Assembly (NCBI RefSeq): GCF_020382885.2
Contig: NC_058513.1
Span: 7,721,774 to 7,785,773 of the forward strand
Direction: 5' to 3'
Source of the DNA: Scatophagus argus
Taxonomy: Eukaryota; Chordata; Actinopteri; Scatophagidae
Length of the DNA: 64,000 bases
In this document: positions 1 to 11,900 of the stretch, in pieces
Numbering within the stretch: the first letter of the stretch is position 1
Layout: each line of letters opens with the position of its first letter
The notes under the pieces: model-generated
Told to the model about the DNA's origin: nothing
Databases searched by the model: none
The model's input: the letters and a program-made list of their open reading frames with translations, nothing else
Position numbers and translations under genes: made by a program

Positions 1-1504
1 AGCATTATCACAAAAATGAAAACAGGGCTGTTTTCTTAGTTAAGGACATAAACTCACTGACATTTTGGACAGTGACACAAAACTAAAGTCTGAATGGAAA
101 ATAAATACTTACACTTTCTATACTAATAACTTCCTTTGTTATTATTTCAAGCAGTCAGCATAGTGATGATATAAGCATTATAAGTATACTACAATTTAGA
201 AAGAACAAAAATTGGGATTTTCTCAAATGTGGTCCGTGAAATTGGCGAAATTAAGAAAAATCCTCCTCAAATAACTTTTTGTCGCTTTTGGGATTACTGG
301 GACATAAGGAAATAAATGAGAAAATTGAAGATAAACAAATAAGAACACATTTGAAAATTCGAGGAGGAAAGTCAGATTTCCAAATGGCAGAATGAGAGGC
401 CCGATTTCCCTGATGAGCTGCAGTTCTGTCTGAGGTCTGGTAGCAATGAGGCTCTTGGCAAAGGTCAGCGGTGGACTCAGAGAAGTGGACTGGTGTGGAG
501 ACCGGGCTCGCCTCAGGACAGAGGGTCAGCTTCGTCGCAGCCTGGATGGGACTGCTGACCTTTCCGATGTCAGAGCATGAATGTATATGTGTGTGTGTGT
601 GTGCATATTGGCCTGGGGGAGGATTGAAGGCAGGTCATATATAAATGTGCCCACATGTTGACAAAGGGGACACGTATCACCTCTGCATTTGGGGTTTTTT
701 TTTTTCGTTTTGTGGGTGGTTTGCAGTTGAATATCAGCAAATAAAAAAAAAAAGAACACACACATATAGAGGAAGGGGAGGGGGGCTTTGGTACTTTGTA
801 AAACACCTCGGGTTTCTGTTTTTGGCCCACACACTAGAGAGTCCCTGGCAGAAGCTAAATGGACGAAAGTAAATAAAAGTGGCCATTATGTGTGGGCTCC
901 AGTAAATAGCTGCTCTCTTGTCTCTCTGTGCTTCAAAAAGAGGGGCGGAAGATGCGATCACGAGGAAAGCCCGTGTCTTTTCTTCCCCGGCCACTATAGA
1001 GGGGGTCTGGCTCTCCTCCTCTGCCTCCCCCTTCCTCTTCTTTTTTTCTCCTTTCTTCTCCCCTTTTCAGTTTTCTCTTTCTGCTTCCTGTTTCTCTCTC
1101 CAGTTCACTTCTGTCATCCCTCGCCTCTCCGTCCTTCTCCTCTCGCTGTCTCGCTCTGCCCGCCCAGCGTTCCTCAAACATGCAGGAAGGGGAGAGATCA
1201 ATGGTGTCCTCGGAGAGGGAATTACACAGCTGAATTTCGATGAGAACAGAAGAAAGGAAGAGGAAGGGAGAACAAGCAGAGGCGGGGATGGCTTGTGAAA
1301 AGGGAGAGAGAGGGAAGGAGGATAGTATATGCTTCAAAAAAAAGAGAGAGAAAGAAATGGGAGGAATGTGGAAAAGTATGTAGAAGAATGGATGAGCGTG
1401 AGCGAGCCTTGCGAGACTTGACGCCAAAAATCAGGCAACACAAATTAAAATCCTTGAAAATGAATCTTCACCAGACTAGTTGGAGGTATAGGTGTTTGTG
1501 TGTG

Positions 1505-1536
<32 letters not shown>

Positions 1537-3945
1537 CAACAGAAGTAACATCCATAACTGTGAACGTCAGCCCATAATTTGTGCTGACAAGTGAGTGTCT
1601 GCGCCTGTGTCTTATTGGTTGGGATTGAAGAGATATTTCCTGTTTATTAGGCAGGATCTGCTGTGTATGCATCCAAACACACACACACACACACACACAG
1701 ACATCAGACTTAAATGGTAAGAAGAGAAGAAATATCAACAGAGGGGCGAAGAGAAAAACAGCAGCTGTACATTGTGATCTGTATCATCCCGTCAACGTTT
1801 TTCTGTCCTAGTGTGACGTTATGAGGTGGGACGTTAACATGTCTTCAGAGTTATGGGCCTAAATGTGACCTATGACCTTTGCTTGATTGTTTGTTGTTTT
1901 TTTTTTCCTTTTACCCTGAACATCCTCCTAACTGTACTTTATTTGCTTTTCAGTATGGAATAGTTCACCCAAATTATTAAAAAACAAAAAAAAAAATCTT
2001 CATCAGTGATATCTCACACAGAGAGTTTGGGTTTCATTTAATCAGGGTTTGAGATTTCAGTCCCCACCATGATGCATTTGAAGGATTTGAATTTGGGCCT
2101 GGATTTTGGTTGTGGTGTTCACACACACCATGAACCCAAAGACCTCACATAGAGTTAGCTGAGTGTTCACTGATGCCACACCAGATAATACAAAGTAAAA
2201 ATTGTTCACTTTTCAAAAGTTTTGAGCAATTTCCATTTATCTCCACTATATTGGAATAGCAGCACAAATCACACATATAGGTAATATTAAATCCTTAGCA
2301 AAAAACAAACAAATGACAAAAAAAGCACAACTGCATGGCCAGATGCCATCTTAATTTGGGTGAGCTGACCTTTTCAAAAAATTTGGATCAAACCATTTCA
2401 CACGGAGCGCAAGAACAAGCATTGAGTCGTGCACGTCTTCTTGGCACAGAAAGGGGAAAAAATGGCTACAAAATCATTCAAAAGTTCAGGTTTGTCATTT
2501 AAATGAACTTTTAACAACTCTAATTTCACTCCTTCTGTTGAACCTACAACGTTCTGCACCTCTGTGTAGGAAGATCCACAAGAGGCTCACAAAAAAAATC
2601 TTATTGCACTGACAAAAAACAAAAAAAAATGTCTCTGCAGGATTTGGAAATGGTCAACGAAGTCGGAAACAAATGTGGCACACTGTCCTCCCCAGACGTC
2701 CAGACTCTTTCACCTAACTACTCAAACCGCTGTCTGTTTCTTGTCATGCATCTTCTGTGTGATCTTTTTTTGTGGTTGAGAAAATTCCTCTCACATTAAG
2801 TGCATTTCACAAACATTTCCTAAAAGCTTTCTAGCCTGCTCTGTTTGAGATGGCATCATACAAGGCTTTACTGGGTTTGTTGAGGGCTTTCAGTCTGCTG
2901 TCTATAATAAATCAGAAAAAGAATAAGAATAATAATGAAAAAAACAAGAATAATCCTAATATTCCTTGTGTAAAGGACCTGGCTATTCATGTGATAAGTG
3001 CCACTCCTAAAATCCTAACGATGCTGCTGGCACCAGAGAGCCATATAAAGCAGTGTTTCAAATGAAAGGCCTGTTTTCTGGCTGAACAGCCACAGACGGC
3101 GAGAGAGAGAGAAAGTAGCAGTGGAGGAGCCCGAGGAGAACTGGGGATAACACCATCTCTCCTGACTTTGAACTCTGGACAGGTCTCCAACGCCGTCAAT
3201 TACTGGGAGATATACGGGCCGACCCATTTCCACCACTTCACTGAGTCCCCTTCAGTTGTAGCCCACTCGGACTCTAAATTATCACTCCCTCTCCCAAGGC
3301 TTGCAGTAGTTTGGAGTCACCAGTGAGACCCTCCTCTGTCTCGGTCCAAATATGAAGGAATTCCCTCCCTCTGTGTGCCAAACCCCAAAACCATTGCAAA
3401 CCGGAGCTCCAGAGCATGCAGCTGCACGCCCATGTGGACACGCTCACTCGCAAACATTGATTTAAACACACACAAATGCACACAAATGTTCGTAAATGGT
3501 ATATAAAAATCCCCTGGAGCTATAGATCATTGAGAACAGGTAGAGAGTTTAGCATGTGCACACACACACACACACACACACACATAGGCTGTATATCACT
3601 GAGGTGGGCAGGGACGTCAGCACTCCCATACACAGTGAGCCTTATTGCAGAGTTTAATAGAGGAAAGCCAGCATGAATCCCCACAGTCATTCTGTTCCAG
3701 TCAAACACACCATTCACTACACACTGGCCCTGTGTGTGTGTGTGTGTGTGTGTTAATACACACACATACAAGTCCCTGCATACTGTACATCATGTGCTTC
3801 AGTATGCACCGTATGTGTGTGGTTAGATATGTATACAATATGCATATATGAATGTGTGCTCTCATGCAAACATAACATACTGCATGTGTGTGCTACATGT
3901 TTGATTATACATGTGGGTACATTTCTATGTGCTGTATCTGTGGTA

Positions 3946-3967
3946 GAGAGAGAGAGGGAGAGAGAGA

Positions 3968-4008
<41 letters not shown>
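3946..4008. repeat. (GA)n microsatellite
   Basis: Purine-only GA dinucleotide tract with two GGGA interruptions, visible directly. It is a simple repeat with no coding content. Confidence 0.95.
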
Positions 4009-4011
<3 letters not shown>

Positions 4012-4235
4012 TAGGATGGAAGCCATATTGACCCATCAGTGGTGCTCTGTCACCTCTTCTCTTTATGAGTCTGGCCTTTTAAAAACACATTGGATTTATG
4101 GTCAGTTTGGGCGCTATCTTAAACACGGTCTGTGTGTGTGTGTCTGTGCGTTTAAGTGAGGGAGAGAGAGAGAAAAAGATGTTAGTGTCAACACTGACAG
4201 TGATGTAGAAAATTTCTCTCTTTAGACAGATACAC

Positions 4236-4738
4236 AAAATAGAGAAAAGTATTGGGACACCTGACCACTGCACCAGCATTGACTGTAATGACATTGGATT
4301 CTAAATACACAGACATGAATATGAAATTGGTCCCTCCTTTGCAGCCAGAACAGCTTCCACTCTTGTGGTAAGGCTCTCCTCAAGATTTTGGAGTGTTTCT
4401 GTGAGAATTTTTGCCAATTCATAAGTTAGAGCATTTGTGAGGTCAGGCACTGATGTCGGACTAAAAGGTTTGGCTCACAATCTCCAATCCAGTTCATCTC
4501 AAAGGTGTTGGATGGGGTTGAGGTCAGGACTCTGTGTGGGCCAGTCAAGCCCTTGTACACCAAACTCATCCAAGCATGTCTTTATGGACTTTGCTTTGCG
4601 CACTGGAGCACAGTCATGCTGGAATAGAAAAGCTTTCCCCAAACTGTTGCCACAAAGTTGGAAGCGTAGCATTGTCCAAAATGTCTTGGTATGCTGAAGC
4701 ATTAAGTTTCCCATCACTGGAAGAAGGGAAAGTTATTA
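4236..4738 (-). mobile_element. Tc1/mariner-type DNA transposon relic, 3' half
   Basis: Read on the minus strand, 4499-4717 encodes the C-terminal part of a Tc1-like transposase, including FLFQHDCAPV and LDWPTQSPDLNPIQHL, which carries the SPDLNPI motif next to the last catalytic acidic residue. The reading continues with interruptions through ALTYELAKIL and RVEAVLAAKEGP to about 4240, where GGTGTCCCAATACTTT resembles the terminal end of fish elements of this class. The DNA-binding N-terminal half is absent. It is a dead copy, not a host gene. Confidence 0.8.
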
Positions 4739-4739
4739 T

Positions 4740-4776
<37 letters not shown>

Positions 4777-4802
4777 CAGAATCAGAATAGATAGATAGAT
4801 AG
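4739..4802. repeat. (TAGA)n microsatellite between two inverted transposon copies
   Basis: Tetranucleotide TAGA tract at about 4739-4777, a short break (tcagaatcagaa), then more TAGA units to about 4802. It sits exactly between two copies of the same transposase segment in opposite orientation. Confidence 0.95.
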
Positions 4803-4910
4803 ACAATTCTGTGGTTCCAAGTTTGTGGCGACAGTTTGGGGACAGTTTTGGGCCCTTTTCTATTCCAGCATGACTGTGACCCAGTGCACAAAGCAAGTCG
4901 TAAAAGTAAA
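4803..4910 (+). mobile_element. Second, inverted Tc1-type transposase fragment
   Basis: The plus strand here reads GPFLFQHDCDPVHKAS, the same transposase segment that lies at 4588-4690 on the minus strand (FLFQHDCAPVRKAK). The two segments therefore form an inverted repeat of roughly 95 bp arms around the TAGA tract. Arm similarity by eye is about 80 percent, with a short insertion in the right arm (gggcccaaaactgt on the complement). Confidence 0.75.
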
Positions 4911-7283
4911 TACAGCACATGAGGGAATGAAATAAAATAATGTACCCATAATGCTATGGGACTGTAAAAGCAGTAAAATGTCTTCATAATTTCACAGACA
5001 GATGTTTAGTTTGGGCTGTAAACTATAAGAGTTGTGATGTTTACATGTGTTGACCCAAAACCAGGTTATGTAAGTTAGGACAGAATTCTTCTTCCTGTAT
5101 GTAAACATGGTGATGGATGCTGATATTAACACACACACACACACACGTTGCACATGCCTGCGTACAGAGCTGCGCGTTGCAGATGGCGACTTGACATCTC
5201 TCAGTCTCTCACGCTGTGACACTAAATCCCACATCATCTTAAAAAACGCTCTGGCTCCAAATTGATTTCACAGTGCAAGAACCCCTCTGGAGATTAACAA
5301 AGTAAATTTCCACTTCTTCTCTCCAAAAGAAACCCCCTCAGATTTTTTGCTTAAATCTCAGATGAGCAGACAGGGAGGATTTTCTTCAGAACATACATCC
5401 TTTATCTGTGATTCTAGATGCTGTGGATGGAGCCTAATGTGTGGTCCATTTGCTTCATTAATGGGCAGACGCAAGCTGTTCAGCCAAGACAACGCCTATT
5501 GTTCCCTTTACCTTCCCGTTTTTAATGTGTAGCATTAGTTGTTAGTGCTAGACCATAGTGCTTTGCTGATGGTCAAATGACAAAGTCTTAATAGAATATA
5601 GTGGGACCAGCGGGACAAAGGTAGGCAATGTTCAGCTGGATGCAGCCAATTTCTGTGTGAGAGGCCTGCCTAAAAACCCTATTCATAGGCCGTCTAATGC
5701 TGGTACGTAATTAAATGTGATTACTGGAGCAGAGGGCTTCTCTCTCTCCCTCTCTGAGGGCCACACACAGGACTGGAGGCAGCATGCATGCGCTCATTAA
5801 GGAGGCGCTAACAGATGTACACAAGCAACGACCACAGGCATACCTAAAAACTAAGCTGTATCTCTCTCCCTGACACACACACACACACACACACGCACAA
5901 ACATAAACAGAAGTGAAAAATCATGTATCTCCAACATGTCAACTTTTCAGGCGCTAGGAAAAGCAGGATTGGATTTGAAAGGGAATAAACCCAAGGGTGG
6001 GAGGATTTTTCTTTTTTTTTTTTTTTAAATAGAGGATGTGTAATCCTTCAAGCAAAGTTTAAACATGAACTGGAGTTGCAAGGTTTTGCCTGACAGTTTG
6101 TCACCCACCAAAGTCTCTTCAAAAAGCTCAAAAACAAACACATACTGAGTAACGTAGCAGTAAATAAAAATCACGTTCCACTATGACCTCCAGTCAGTGA
6201 TAATCATAAAGCAAACAAGCAGAAAAATAAACAAAAATTAATTATGGTTTCCATCCACACACACACACACACACACACACCTTGTCTGACCCTCTCTTTC
6301 TCTCTCCGATCCTGTTTCCTGGGCAGACACAGTCCCCTGGTGCTCATGGGAAATAGTGAGCATGCCAGGCCCCACAAAGGCGTCCTTTCAGTTGCCCGCA
6401 TGCTTGACCTGTGCAGGGTCAGCGCTCTGCTTTGTGCCCCGTGACCCCTGAGTGACCCAGGGTCACAGCAAGGGCCCGAGGTCAAATCCAGATGCCTGCG
6501 TCTAATTTCGCCCCAACTGGGTTATCCGTCCAAATCTGCCCTAAAATTTGCACCCCTCTACTCCACCCTAAAACCCACTACTACCTCCACACATGACTGA
6601 GTGCCATAGAAATATATGGGTACTCTGCACTCTAATTGGACTACTGTGGAGTCGTGCTCACACTCAAACTCTGTCATGCTCTCCGTCTCTCTCTCTTTCT
6701 CTCACACACAGACACACTGGCCTGACCCCCTGTAACTGCACTAATACCCCATCCCATGGCCTTTGGTCTATCTTGAAGGATTAGGTGCAGAAAGACACAC
6801 ATACTCATACACACACACACACACTTACGAGCACAGCAAGCCTGGCCGAGGGTCTACCTTGAGGGATTAGGTGCAGAGAGACAGGACCCTCCAGCCAATC
6901 AACCGGTCTGTCACATTGATTTTGAAGGGTCACTGGTGCACAATGGCCAGGGTTTTCCTGTCTTAACCTCTCTGATCATACACATATGCACACACACACA
7001 CACAGACAATAAACTTTATTTATATCACTGGCGTAAAAGTCAGAGCTAAAAAAGTGCTTTAAGGAATAGTAAAATGCAAGAATAATGAATGAATGAATGA
7101 ATGAATGACAGCATGAAAACAAATGAGAATAAAAAAGAAATCCTGTAACAGTAGAATCTATATAAATCTCTGAGATTAAAAATAACTGACATGACATAAC
7201 ATAACAACATACAACAACATAACATGAATTTTAGAGATTGTACAGATTTTTCAAACAGGACTTGCCACAAAAACACACACACA

Positions 7284-7316
<33 letters not shown>

Positions 7317-8323
7317 AACACACACCTCCAAACAATTCAAAATCTCCCCCTTGCACCACCCATCTTCCACCTCTCAAACCTTCATCACATCCCTCCTTCT
7401 GAAAATCCTTCGTCCCTGAGGGAAAGCACACCCGGCTGGGGGCAAAGCTCCCAGGCCAAGCCCCACCACCCTCCTCACCTCCCCCTCCAGCCCCTCACTC
7501 CTTCTTCTCTTTCCTGGTCAAACAACACAATAGTCATCTATCAGAGAGGGCAGGCGCTTTGGCTGACAGAAATAAACCCGGCTGCTGCCGGCTACATTCA
7601 GGTGCTCTGAATGACAATTTTCTCTGACGTAATCCACAACTTGCCAGTTTTGTTTTAGTCTTTTTTGTTCCCACTCACACCTTTAGCCCTTGCATCCCTG
7701 TGTTGCCGTTTCCCTTTCCTGAAGGGAATCTGAAGCATCTGGAAAAACAGGATTCTTGCAGTTCTATTGTTATTGTTATGATTTTAGAGCTGGTCATCAG
7801 TGGAAAAACTAGTAAGGTCTTTTAGTTAAGTAAAAGTAGGAATAAAAATATGTAAAAAAAAAAAAAAATATGCAGTTACAAGCAAAAGTCCTTGGTTCAA
7901 AATACTACTTGTCCAACAGTATTATCAGAAATTAAAAAGATAGAGTACCAACCTCTAGGTCATGGCTGCCATGTATACAGTATAAATGATAGACAAATGC
8001 TACTTACATTTGTAATCCATTTTCCCCCTCTAGGTTTTGCCTACCTTGCATCTTGAGCAGTTATATTCAAAAGAAACCATCTGAAAAGTTTAGTGGGGAA
8101 GTCACTCTTTGGTATGACTGACAATAACTCATCTGAAAAATGACAGAGACCCTAAGGAGGTCACACGCGGAAAGCTTGAGAGCCACTGGTTAATATTTTA
8201 ATAGCTCATTGTAATAAGCATGAAATGGAAAGACTCAAGTAACAGAAAGTTCTATGAAATGATGAAACCAGTGAAGAAGTTAAGGGCTGGTACTGTATTT
8301 CCTATAGCAACAAATTCACGAGA

Positions 8324-8337
8324 CCACTAGGGGGCGC
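8324..8337 (+). promoter_or_regulatory. CTCF-like motif upstream of slc38a10
   Basis: CCACTAGGGGGCGC is a near-perfect match to the vertebrate CTCF core consensus. It lies about 240 bp before the probable first noncoding exon of slc38a10. Binding is inferred from the motif only. Confidence 0.5.
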
Positions 8338-8559
8338 ACAAGTATTTCGAACGGAAATGAAACCAGCAGGTCGTGTTGTCTTCGATCGCCTCCTCGTCTA
8401 CAATCCCTACTTCCTGGATACGCGCTCAGAAAAAACAGCAAGGTTTTGTCATCATCATCTTATACATCATCTTAAGCTGTGATTTAACAATTTACACATA
8501 TACAGAGACACATTTTTTTAACGACAAAAGACCGTCTAAGGTCACGACATTACCGATGA

Positions 8560-8953
8560 TCACGTAAACAAGGCAGCGAGGCGGTGGGCGCAGAAGTCGC
8601 AGAGAAAGGTGAATTAATGAAATTACTAACAGTTATGTTAGTTTGCTAGCAAGAGACAACGGTAATTTGCTACGTTTAAATACACGTTATAATTATGTTC
8701 GTGTTTGGTTAGTTGGAAGTTTATAGAAAGACAAAAGGTTCAAGTGTGTCTACCCTCACACTCGGTTGTGTCTGTTTTCACAGAGCGCCACGTCATTGAT
8801 CGACGGAGGAATCAGAAAAGCACAATCGGAGTCCCCGTTTTACACCAGATATCACAGTTAAACATCACCGTTAGGCATCTTCAATGAGCTATTGTTTCCG
8901 TATTGTTTAACACTTTTTTTAGCGAAGCAAAGCGTGTCAACAAGCGGTTCAAA
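8560..8953 (+). promoter_or_regulatory. slc38a10: slc38a10 promoter-proximal region and 5' noncoding exons
   Basis: GC-richer DNA near 8570-8608 ends in a good donor (AAAG|GTGAAT, exon end 8608). A good acceptor (TTTTCACAG|AGC) starts the next exon at 8784, which runs into the initiator ATG at 8954. This fits one noncoding exon of unknown start, a 175-bp intron, and a second exon that carries the 5' UTR end and the first 30 codons. The transcription start cannot be placed from the sequence. Confidence 0.55.
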
Positions 8954-11900
8954 ATGACGGCGTCCAACTGGGGTCTTATCATGAACGTGGTGAACAGCAT
9001 CGTCGGAGTCAGTGTCCTTACCATGCCCTTCTGCTTCAAACAGGTGGGTCTTCTTGTACCTGCTAACGATACTGTGGCAAAATCCTTCACAGAAATACAA
9101 CCCTTTATATTGAGCGTGCTGGAAGAAGTACATTTTCAAATCATTCACTTAAATAAAAGTAGTTTCAAGTCAAACATTCACAGCTTATTATAATCGATGT
9201 CTTAGCAACAAAATGTACTCAAACAAGTAAAAACTGCTCATTATGCAGAATGGCCAATTAGTGGTCCATCATTATTGACGCATTAACGTGTAAGCAGTAC
9301 TTTAATGTCGTTTATATGTGTCAAAGTGGAGATCATTTAGCTGCATGCGGTAGTTTAGTCTTTAATGATGTAGCATATTTTATAACCTGATCATATTTTT
9401 GTATGTAAAATCTGAAAACTGAAATCTTATTGAGTTGGTATATCTTTCACACAAATACAAAGTCAAAGTATAGGGAAGTGTTTCTAACAGCATCAATATT
9501 AGCTTTTATTTCATTCCTTTATCACACAGCTCGTTAGCTATACTCATCCTGTTGCAACCTGTTGAAATAACACTGTATATCTGATCTGGTCTCCAGCACA
9601 TCATCAGTAAACATTAAAAAAACAACACAGTAGTCTGTTCCTCAATGATATAATATAATGAAAATAACAAAAAATAAAATAAAAAAATGTTTGGATGAAC
9701 GGCTTGCTAGATTTGCACAATGTACATTTTAACCTTCAGTTTGATGACTGTGTAATTCACATTTGCCTTGCTGTGTTTTTTTGTTGACATTATGTAAGGC
9801 AGGGCTGGGCAATTAATTTTTACATGCGTCCATACATAAGTAATAAAAATGCCAGGCTTTTCAAAATAAAAGAAACACACTTGTATTGCATGCGCAGCAT
9901 AAATACTTGTTCATTTGTGTTTATGACTGACATGCCGCGGGCCGGGCAGGGATGCCCAAAGAGCCGTATGTAGCCCACGGGCCGTAAAATGCCCAGGTCT
10001 GGTATAAGGACATCAGTGTGAAGGGGCATTTATTTATTTACTGACTGTGTTATGTTCTGTGACTGCATCAAGTGCCTTTTATTTGAACATGTGTGATTTC
10101 ATGGTCACTCTATTTTTTGGTTAGTGGATTTTGTGATGATATCGTGTGTTTAAGTGTGCCTATGTCCTCTTCCAGTGTGGAATAGTGTTGGGAACTCTCC
10201 TGTTGTTCTTCTGTTCGTGGATGACCCACAAGTCGTGCATGTTCCTGGTCCACACAGCAAGCAATACCAAAAGAAGGACCTATGCAGGACTGGGTGAGCT
10301 TAAATAATAACTAGTGGCATTTGTATGTCACTAAACATTAAACTTGCTGCTTTGTATTTACACGTTCACTGATAAATCATCTGCTGTACAGGAAATGATT
10401 TGCATTGCCCTTTCCAAAAAAGAGGAAGTATTTTAGTAGCGTCGATAGCCGTCATGGCTGAGCAGAAGCTTGCGTCAGTAGCAGAAGCTTAAACTTATTT
10501 TACAGAAAACCACATCACTGCCCGTAATGACCATAAACAAGAATCTTGCAGACTTTAAGTTTAAGCTACTCTGCTGTATTAGTGAAAGACCAGTCTGTCA
10601 GGAATGCCATATGAGCTTATTCATGGTGATTTGATTATATACTGGTATAGGTATGATTAAAACAGAAACTATTTTTAGGACAGTGCCATCTGTTAGTTCA
10701 CCTGTCGTTCACACTGACGTCACTCCCTTCTCTGCAGCCTTCCATGCTTACGGCAAACCAGGAAAAACACTGGTGGAGACGAGGCAAGTCTTGCTACTAA
10801 TTCACTACGTTATGTTGTGTTTAAGTTTGTGTTATGACTTGATTTTTCGACAAATAAGAAATAAAATGAATTTATTCGCAAAATCATAGACACTAATAAT
10901 AATTGTGATTTCGCCTGTACCCCTCCTTCTGTCCCTGCAGTATGATCGGTTTGATGTTGGGAACCTGTATTGCCTTCTACGTTGTGATAGCTGATCTGGG
11001 CTCAAATTTCTTTGCTCAGCTGTTAGGTTTAGAGGTTTGTGATCTTTTATATATATGTATAAATACATATCTCTCTGTTTTTTTAATCAAGTTTTGTGTT
11101 TCATCTCCACTGCTACCTTGTGCATTGCTCTTAACTTTTCTCTTTCTGCAACCTAAACAGTTGAAAAGTTTAAGTAAAGTTTTTAAGAAACTATCATGTG
11201 ACACTGTCCTCTAAAGGTGACCTTCAGTTTTCGTGTGCTGCTGCTGATTGCTGTGTCTCTCTTCATCGTCCTCCCTCTGAGTCTGCAGAGGAACATGATG
11301 TCCTCCATCCAGTCCTTCTCTGCGATGGCTCTCATTTTCTACACCCTCTTCATGTTCACGGTGAGCCCACCAACGTACAGACAGCCACACTCCAGGCCTT
11401 GCATCTGAATAGAGCACAATGGGAAGTTAAGTTAGTGATGCAGTTGCACAACACATGACAATAGGTCATACAAATAATAACAGGGATAATCTGCACATCT
11501 AAATTATTCCTGCCACATTTTGAAATTGTCAAGGTGTACAAAAAGTATTAAAAACTGTTTTGTGGAAATTTATAAGTGCAAAGTAAATGGAGTAAAAGTG
11601 GACTCAAGTATGTTAATGCAAACAAACGGATCAGAGTGGATTTCTGTTTTTACGCATATCAATTGAGAAGAGTTTTTCCTGTGGCATTTTGAATATTAAA
11701 TTTGTTGACTTGATTCTGAAGCCAGAGCGCTCTAAATTGTAATCTTCTCTCTCAGGTATGGTAGACAGAAATACTACAGACTAATTTAGAACCTGCAACA
11801 TAGTTCATTGACCTTTCTCTCTATTTTAACTTGAAACTTATTTGATTTTCAGAAGATTGTTTGGGGGAAATGTTATTTTGTTGTATTCTGTGTCTAATCC

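Larger units (their letters stand above)
1..8300. other. Gene-free, microsatellite-rich region upstream of slc38a10
   Basis: I see no convincing coding exon on either strand. The open frames here are low-complexity readings of CA/TG, GA and poly-pyrimidine tracts and share no residues with families I know. The stretch holds many (CA)n/(TG)n tracts (about 1506-1534, 1677-1699, 3559-3584, 3731-3753, 5130-5146, 5874-5894, 6255-6281, 7282-7323), a (TGAA)n tract near 7085-7109, one Tc1-like relic (4236-4910), and several non-repetitive stretches that could be regulatory. It may be intergenic or part of an intron of a gene to the left; the sequence does not decide this. Confidence 0.6.

Noticed and set aside
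526-1738. Several overlapping open frames on both strands (for example 788-1243 plus, 933-1427 minus)
   Set aside because: They are translations of pyrimidine-rich and CA/TG-rich DNA (runs of F, S, L or E, R), overlap each other in all frames, and have no family resemblance or splice context.
8100-8195. Possible hAT end (GAGAGCCACTGG) before slc38a10
   Set aside because: Only one end-like motif was found, with no matching inverted partner or target duplication.
10715-10722. Perfect CRE (TGACGTCA) in slc38a10 intron 2
   Set aside because: It lies inside an intron next to an acceptor, with no promoter features; a chance 8-mer is the simpler explanation.
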